Origin: DSFO01 sp041640715
Lineage (GTDB): Archaea; Thermoproteota; Thermoprotei; Gearchaeales; Gearchaeaceae
Direction of reading: 5' to 3'
DNA length: 9,780 nucleotides
Assembly (NCBI GenBank): GCA_041640715.1
Contig: JBEPZU010000021.1
Coordinates: forward strand, 1-9,780
Shown in pieces: positions 6,081 through 9,780 of this stretch (position 1 is its first letter; every line of letters starts with the position of its first letter). A program made the translations under genes and the position numbers. A model generated the notes under the pieces. The model saw only the letters and a program-made list of their open reading frames with translations. It was not told the DNA's origin and did no database searches.

Positions 6081-6395
6081 ATGAGTAAGATAAAATCCGT
6101 CATAGAAACGCTAGCTGAATTTGAGAAACAACTAGATGAAGTAGAAAGACACCTAGAAGAAATTAAGCTTAAAATTTTAAGCGAAGTAGAAGTGCTTGCC
6201 GATCAAAAGAAAAAAGAAATTCTAGAAAAGGTCAAAGAAGAAAAAGAGAGAGAATTTAGAGAAGAGGAAGAGAAAACAAAGAAAAAGGCAGAAGAATTAA
6301 TAAAAGAAGGCGAAAAGACAATTGAGGAAAAAAGGAAAGAATTAGAAGATAAGTTAGAAGAAGCGAAGAGAAAAGTTTTGGAAAGTATCCTATGA
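6081..6395 (+). CDS. atpH: A/V-type ATPase peripheral-stalk subunit H (G-like)
   Basis: This 104-residue protein is almost entirely Lys/Glu-rich coiled coil, from about residue 8 to the C-terminus, with heptad-like leucines, isoleucines and valines (FEKQLDEVERHLEEIKLKIL, EELIKEGEKTIEEKRKELED). Size and composition match archaeal subunit H, which pairs with subunit E as the peripheral stalk linking the A1 head to subunit I in the membrane. Low-complexity coiled coils cannot be assigned by sequence alone. The call rests mainly on the 4-bp ATGA overlap with subunit C and on nearby subunits I and F; an E-like or unrelated coiled-coil protein is less likely. The ATG at 6081 has no Shine-Dalgarno and lies about 29 bp from a TATA-like box, suggesting a leaderless mRNA. 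It is first in a two-gene operon. Confidence 0.75.
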   Translation: MSKIKSVIETLAEFEKQLDEVERHLEEIKLKILSEVEVLADQKKKEILEKVKEEKEREFREEEEKTKKKAEELIKEGEKTIEEKRKELEDKLEEAKRKVLESIL

Positions 6396-7426
6396 GCAAT
6401 TTATTTGTGGCAGCAAGAGCTAGGGTTAAGAAGGGTTATCTTTTACCTAGAGAGATATTAGAAGGGTTACTTGAACAAAAAACAATCGAAGACGCGTTGG
6501 AGATCCTTAAGGCTTCAGATTATAAAAAGGAAATATTAGAAGTCCAACAACCGTATGAGCTAATCAAAATTGAGCAAGCTTTAACTAAAAATATGATAAG
6601 ACATATGTTTGAACTAATCCAAACCAGTCTTTATTCAGAAATTCTACTAGCTTATTTCCAAAAATTCGTCATACATAATCTTAAATTGGTACTTAAAGGC
6701 AAAGCTTTAGGTAAGAAATATAGTGAACTCTACGATAGCCTAGTATTGGATGCAGAAGCATACCTAGGAAGAAGAGATATAATAATAAAAGCCTTAGAAA
6801 TACCAACCCTTGAGGAAGCCGTAGTTCAACTAAGCAAATACTCTTTCGGCAAAGAAATAACTCTTGCATATAACGCTTATAAAGAAAACAAAAAACTAGG
6901 AGTGTTTGATATAGTTTTAGATAAAGCATGGATTAATGTATTAATAGATACATTTACAAAAGCAAACATGAAAGTTAAAGAAGTTACTAAAGACTTAATA
7001 GGTGTAGAAGTGGATAGTTATAATATTTTAAGTATTTTAAGGGCTAAGTATTTAGGTTTTGATACAGCTTTTCAAAAAGAATTGATAACTAAGAAGACTT
7101 TTTTAATAAGCCCTGACATATTATCCAATCTAATTTTAACAGAATCGTTGGAAAGTTGTTTCAGAATTTTGAAGACTACTTATTATAAATTTTTGATAAG
7201 TGAAGAAATGAAAAGCGAAGAAGATATAGAAAAACTTGAAAGAAATTTTCAAAGATATCTATTTAACATAGCAAAGTCTAAGGCGATAAAGACCCCGTTA
7301 ACTATGGGTGAGACCCTTGCTTACATCAAACTAAAAGAGGCTGAAATTCATAATATCATGACAATTTTATTCGGTATCGAAAATGGGATTAAGCCTTCTA
7401 GAATTCAAGAAATGCTATTTCTCTAG
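6392..7426 (+). CDS. atpC: A/V-type ATPase subunit C (V-ATPase d-like)
   Basis: This 344-residue soluble protein of the V-ATPase subunit C/d family (PF01992-like) sits as a funnel between the central stalk and the membrane c-ring of the archaeal ATP synthase. Family features include the N-terminal FVAARARVKKGYLLPREILEGLLE (5-28), the middle motif VEVDSYNILSILRAKYLG (205-222), and the C-terminal LAYIKLKEAEIHNIMTILFG (309-328), which carries the conserved Lys-Glu-x-Glu-x-x-Asn pattern. Its length is normal for the family (about 340-360). The protein is mostly alpha-helical with no membrane segment. The ATG overlaps the atpH stop as ATGA, so translation is probably coupled; only a weak purine-rich stretch precedes it. 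The 3' end overlaps the convergent subunit I gene by 12 bp. Confidence 0.9.
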   Translation: MSNLFVAARARVKKGYLLPREILEGLLEQKTIEDALEILKASDYKKEILEVQQPYELIKIEQALTKNMIRHMFELIQTSLYSEILLAYFQKFVIHNLKLVLKGKALGKKYSELYDSLVLDAEAYLGRRDIIIKALEIPTLEEAVVQLSKYSFGKEITLAYNAYKENKKLGVFDIVLDKAWINVLIDTFTKANMKVKEVTKDLIGVEVDSYNILSILRAKYLGFDTAFQKELITKKTFLISPDILSNLILTESLESCFRILKTTYYKFLISEEMKSEEDIEKLERNFQRYLFNIAKSKAIKTPLTMGETLAYIKLKEAEIHNIMTILFGIENGIKPSRIQEMLFL

Positions 7427-9451
7427 CTTGAATCTAACTTTGCTGAAGAAACCCTCATTATAAAATTCTTTAAAAAACTTACCGTCTCCATAATAGAATT
7501 TTGTAAACCATTCATAGAGATGAAGCCTTAGTGCTTGGATGAATACGATGAAACCTTCAAGTACAGCTATGCCCAAATTGCCCAGGACCAACATCATACC
7601 TACAATGATCGTAGTCAATACAGGATTGCCAAAATAAAGCACCGTCACGGATTTGATGTATAAGAGGAATAGAGTATGGACTATCACTAGTATAGCAAGC
7701 CTCACATAACTAATCGTGTTAGCTAATAGTCTAGGAATTGCGTCAAAGACCTCGAGAGCTCCTTCGCCTATCAATGATTTAGCATTGATGTGTTCATGTC
7801 CGCTCAATTTATGAGCTAAGTATCTTGAAAAGAGGAGAAATAATATGCCCGCTAGTGTCGAAAAGGCAAAAATTCTTGAATAAATGTAAGCAGGAATGCC
7901 AAGTATTTTCTCTTCGCTTACAGAATATGCGGTTATATCTAAGTTGAATGACAAGAGTCCATACATTAAAAGAACACTTGAAATGTAAAAGGTTAGATAA
8001 GAAATGGCAAGTAAGATATCGTCTTTATTATTAGCTTTTAATCCGTTTATGAACCTCAAGATCATTCCCAAGCTCAAATGAAAGATACCAATAATTATGC
8101 TCAATTGGAGTATGAAAATCACGCTGCTAGAATTCAATGAATTGTGCGCATGTTCTATAAGTTCAAAAACAGGTTTGTAACTAACAAAGGGTATCTTGAA
8201 CCCGAAGAATTCATTATGTAAGATCCCGAAAAAAGAACTAGAGATTCCTAATGTAATCAACATGACTCCCCATTGTTTTAATCCTTTTGCAGCTCTAAGA
8301 TACAACAATAAACCTAATAATACGATCAAAAGACCTCCGCCTAGGTCTGCATACATGAAACCATAAAATAAAGAGAAAAATAAGAAGACAAAAGGAGTGG
8401 GTTCTACTTCATGATAAGCCGCAGGTCCTTGCATAAACGTTATGTTCTCAAAAGACTTTATCACAGGTTTGTTGACAATTAAAGAAGGAAGATCTTTGCC
8501 TACAGTTTCATTGAATTCTATAAACGCATCATCACCAATAACCTTCTTGAAATCATCTTTATATTTATAAGGAATGAAACCCTCTATTACCACAAAATTC
8601 TTTAGAGGTTTATTTAATCTTATGTTTAGTACATTTAAGTATTGTAAATATGCAAGTTCATAAAGAGAAAGTAAATCATAATATTTTCTTTTACTTTCGT
8701 AAGAAATTTTTAGTTGTAATTCATTTAATTTAATCTTATAATCGTTTATTTTATTTTCTAAATCTCGAATACTATCTTCTATTAAAACTTTATCTTCAGG
8801 GAATTTAATCTGTCTTGCTTCCAAGCCTCCTAGAATTCGATTAGCTTTCTCAGCTTGTTCAAGTTTACCTACTATTAATACAGCATGAAGATCTTCGGTT
8901 AACTTTTCACTAATTAAAAAGAAATCTTCTGGAAGACTTCTCTTAAGTTCGAGCAAAGTCTTAGAATTGACCACAACTAAGGCATAGAAGACTCTCTTCA
9001 AGGCTTTTAGGAATTCAGATCTTATCCCTAATTTGCTTATATATTCTAAATTCGACTTGGTTGTGCTAATTTCTTCTAGTTCTTTTGCTAACTTCCTTCT
9101 CTCCTCTAGCAGAGGAGATATCGATTTTGACAAATCTTCCAATTTAAGCTTAAGATCTTGAACAAAAGCCTTTAGATCTGTAAATTCATACTCTGTCCTT
9201 ATCAGCTGGACTTTATTTGCAAGATAGTCTAAAACGCCAAAATCTCTTTTTATGCCTAACTCGCTTGAAAGATTATCGAGTTCTGCAGAAATCCTGCTTA
9301 AATTTTGTATTAAATCTTCTATTTCCTCAGTCCTCTCTTGACCTAATTCTAAAACGTGAAACAATCTGAAATCGATTAATTTAGAAAGTATCTTATTAAT
9401 TCTGCCAACCTCAACCAACAGTGAAGCTTTGATTAGTTTTTCTACAGGCAT
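7415..9451 (-). CDS. atpI: A/V-type ATPase subunit I (membrane 'a' subunit)
   Basis: This 678-residue protein forms the stator half of the ion channel in the archaeal A-type ATP synthase. Residues 1-340 form the cytoplasmic arm, with coiled-coil stretches at about 40-130 and 215-255. From about 352 to 640 there are seven or eight hydrophobic helices, starting with PTPFVFLFFSLFYGFMYADL. Arg584 in ISYVRLAILVIVH and Arg642 in IQALRLHLYEWFTKFY correspond to the two conserved channel arginines (yeast Vph1 R735 and R799), the first being essential for ion translocation. Family members usually have GDxGYG or GDxGHG after the first helix; here it is ADLGGG (368-373). Length is normal. The ATG at 9451 lies about 29 bp from a TTTTAAAA box shared with atpF. 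The gene is inverted relative to atpH-atpC and atpF, which differs from the usual single-strand archaeal operon. Confidence 0.95.
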   Translation of the reverse strand: MPVEKLIKASLLVEVGRINKILSKLIDFRLFHVLELGQERTEEIEDLIQNLSRISAELDNLSSELGIKRDFGVLDYLANKVQLIRTEYEFTDLKAFVQDLKLKLEDLSKSISPLLEERRKLAKELEEISTTKSNLEYISKLGIRSEFLKALKRVFYALVVVNSKTLLELKRSLPEDFFLISEKLTEDLHAVLIVGKLEQAEKANRILGGLEARQIKFPEDKVLIEDSIRDLENKINDYKIKLNELQLKISYESKRKYYDLLSLYELAYLQYLNVLNIRLNKPLKNFVVIEGFIPYKYKDDFKKVIGDDAFIEFNETVGKDLPSLIVNKPVIKSFENITFMQGPAAYHEVEPTPFVFLFFSLFYGFMYADLGGGLLIVLLGLLLYLRAAKGLKQWGVMLITLGISSSFFGILHNEFFGFKIPFVSYKPVFELIEHAHNSLNSSSVIFILQLSIIIGIFHLSLGMILRFINGLKANNKDDILLAISYLTFYISSVLLMYGLLSFNLDITAYSVSEEKILGIPAYIYSRIFAFSTLAGILFLLFSRYLAHKLSGHEHINAKSLIGEGALEVFDAIPRLLANTISYVRLAILVIVHTLFLLYIKSVTVLYFGNPVLTTIIVGMMLVLGNLGIAVLEGFIVFIQALRLHLYEWFTKFYYGDGKFFKEFYNEGFFSKVRFKLEK

Positions 9452-9505
9452 CTTTTTGTTATATACAAAATAAAGATTTTAAAAGATTAATGTATAAAAA
9501 CTTCG
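9452..9505. promoter_or_regulatory. Bidirectional promoter with one shared palindromic TATA-like element, atpI / atpF
   Basis: The 54-bp gap holds the self-complementary octamer TTTTAAAA (9477-9484). Its centre (9480.5) is 29.5 bp from the atpI ATG (9451, minus) and 25.5 bp from the atpF ATG (9506, plus). These distances match leaderless archaeal transcription in both directions. Secondary AT-rich stretches (TATAAAA at 9493-9499 and the TATATAAC region near 9461-9468) are too close to the starts to serve as the main TATA box. No Shine-Dalgarno precedes either ATG. Confidence 0.55.
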
Positions 9506-9780
9506 ATGAAAAAGATCGTAGCTATTGGTGACGAAGAGTTCGTGATAGGATTCTCTTTAAGTGGTTGCGAAAGCTACATCGAAGAAAACCCTAGCAAAAT
9601 ATTACAGATAATAAAAGAGATAATAAGTAAAGGGGACACAGGTTTAATATTGATTAAAGAAGAATTGGCTAGACCTATTAAAAAAGAGATACAGGAAATG
9701 AAATTAAAAGTCAGCGTGCCTTTAATCTACGAAATACCAGGACCTACTGGAACTAGAAAAATAGAAGATTATAGACAATT
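9506..9780 (+). CDS. atpF: A/V-type ATPase subunit F (3'-truncated by window edge)
   Basis: The visible 91 residues begin MKKIVAIGDEEFVIGFSLSG, the conserved N-terminus of archaeal/V-type ATPase subunit F, a small regulatory protein bound to the central stalk with subunit D. Later landmarks are GDTGLILIKEELA (residues about 43-55) and the C-terminal-proximal VPLIYEIPGPTG (residues about 71-82), both characteristic. The family is about 100 residues long, so only about 10-15 are missing. The ATG at 9506 gives the canonical MKKI start and lies about 25 bp from the TTTTAAAA element shared with atpI. Archaeal clusters usually continue with subunits A, B and D after F, so these probably lie just outside the window; that is an inference. 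Confidence 0.92.
   Translation, partial: MKKIVAIGDEEFVIGFSLSGCESYIEENPSKILQIIKEIISKGDTGLILIKEELARPIKKEIQEMKLKVSVPLIYEIPGPTGTRKIEDYRQ

Noticed and set aside
6693..6929. Minus-strand open frame inside atpC
   Set aside because: Leu/Tyr-rich shadow of the well-conserved subunit C coding sequence.
1..9780. Search for CRISPR repeats, tRNA or C/D-box RNA genes, insertion sequences, toxin-antitoxin or defence modules
   Set aside because: Non-coding DNA totals only about 274 bp in five promoter-sized gaps, with no direct repeats, terminal inverted repeats, cloverleaf signatures or C/D boxes that I could identify; no encoded protein resembles a transposase, integrase, nuclease or toxin.

Overview
The window reads as an ordinary, very compact chromosomal segment from an archaeon. 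It is AT-rich, with heavy use of AGA/AGG and ATA codons. The strongest lineage clues are ribosomal protein eS25, an aKMT-type lysine methyltransferase, a probable DUF2153 protein, an A/V-type ATPase and an archaeal-type valyl-tRNA synthetase. Start codons lie about 24-33 bp from TATA-like boxes and lack Shine-Dalgarno sequences, which points to leaderless or nearly leaderless mRNAs. Together these suggest a thermophilic member of the Thermoproteota/TACK group. That placement is an inference; there is no rRNA or other decisive marker here.

Layout: 1-2265 (+) is valS, missing its N-terminus at the window edge. 2252-3430 (-) is a GlmU-like sugar-phosphate nucleotidyl/acetyltransferase of the left-handed beta-helix type. 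3471-3923 (+) is an unrecognised small secreted, membrane-anchored protein. 3907-4308 (-) is a helical DUF2153-like protein. 4395-4901 (+) is an aKMT-like protein lysine methyltransferase. 4836-5150 (-) is an unrecognised 104-residue protein. 5190-5702 (+) is a putative two-winged-helix protein. 5699-6025 (-) is eS25. 6081-7426 (+) holds A-ATPase subunits H and C as a two-gene operon. 7415-9451 (-) is A-ATPase subunit I (the 'a' subunit). 9506 to the end (+) is the start of subunit F.

The most striking property is architectural. Apart from the atpH-atpC pair, strands alternate gene by gene. Every convergent pair overlaps at its 3' ends (by 14, 17, 66, 4 and 12 bp). All non-coding DNA (about 274 bp, or 2.8%) lies in five short divergent promoter gaps of 40, 86, 39, 55 and 54 bp. 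Two of these gaps, eS25/atpH and atpI/atpF, contain one self-complementary TATA-like element placed about 25-30 bp from both start codons, as if a single TBP site served both directions. The A-ATPase cluster itself is unusual: subunit I is inverted between C and F, so one complex is made from at least three transcripts.

I found no mobile element, CRISPR array, tRNA, rRNA or toxin/defence module, and no convincing new multi-gene 'system'. The points worth a second look are the promoter architecture, the split ATPase locus, the degenerate ValRS signature motifs, the GlmU-like enzyme without a recognisable nucleotide-binding loop, and three unrecognised small genes.
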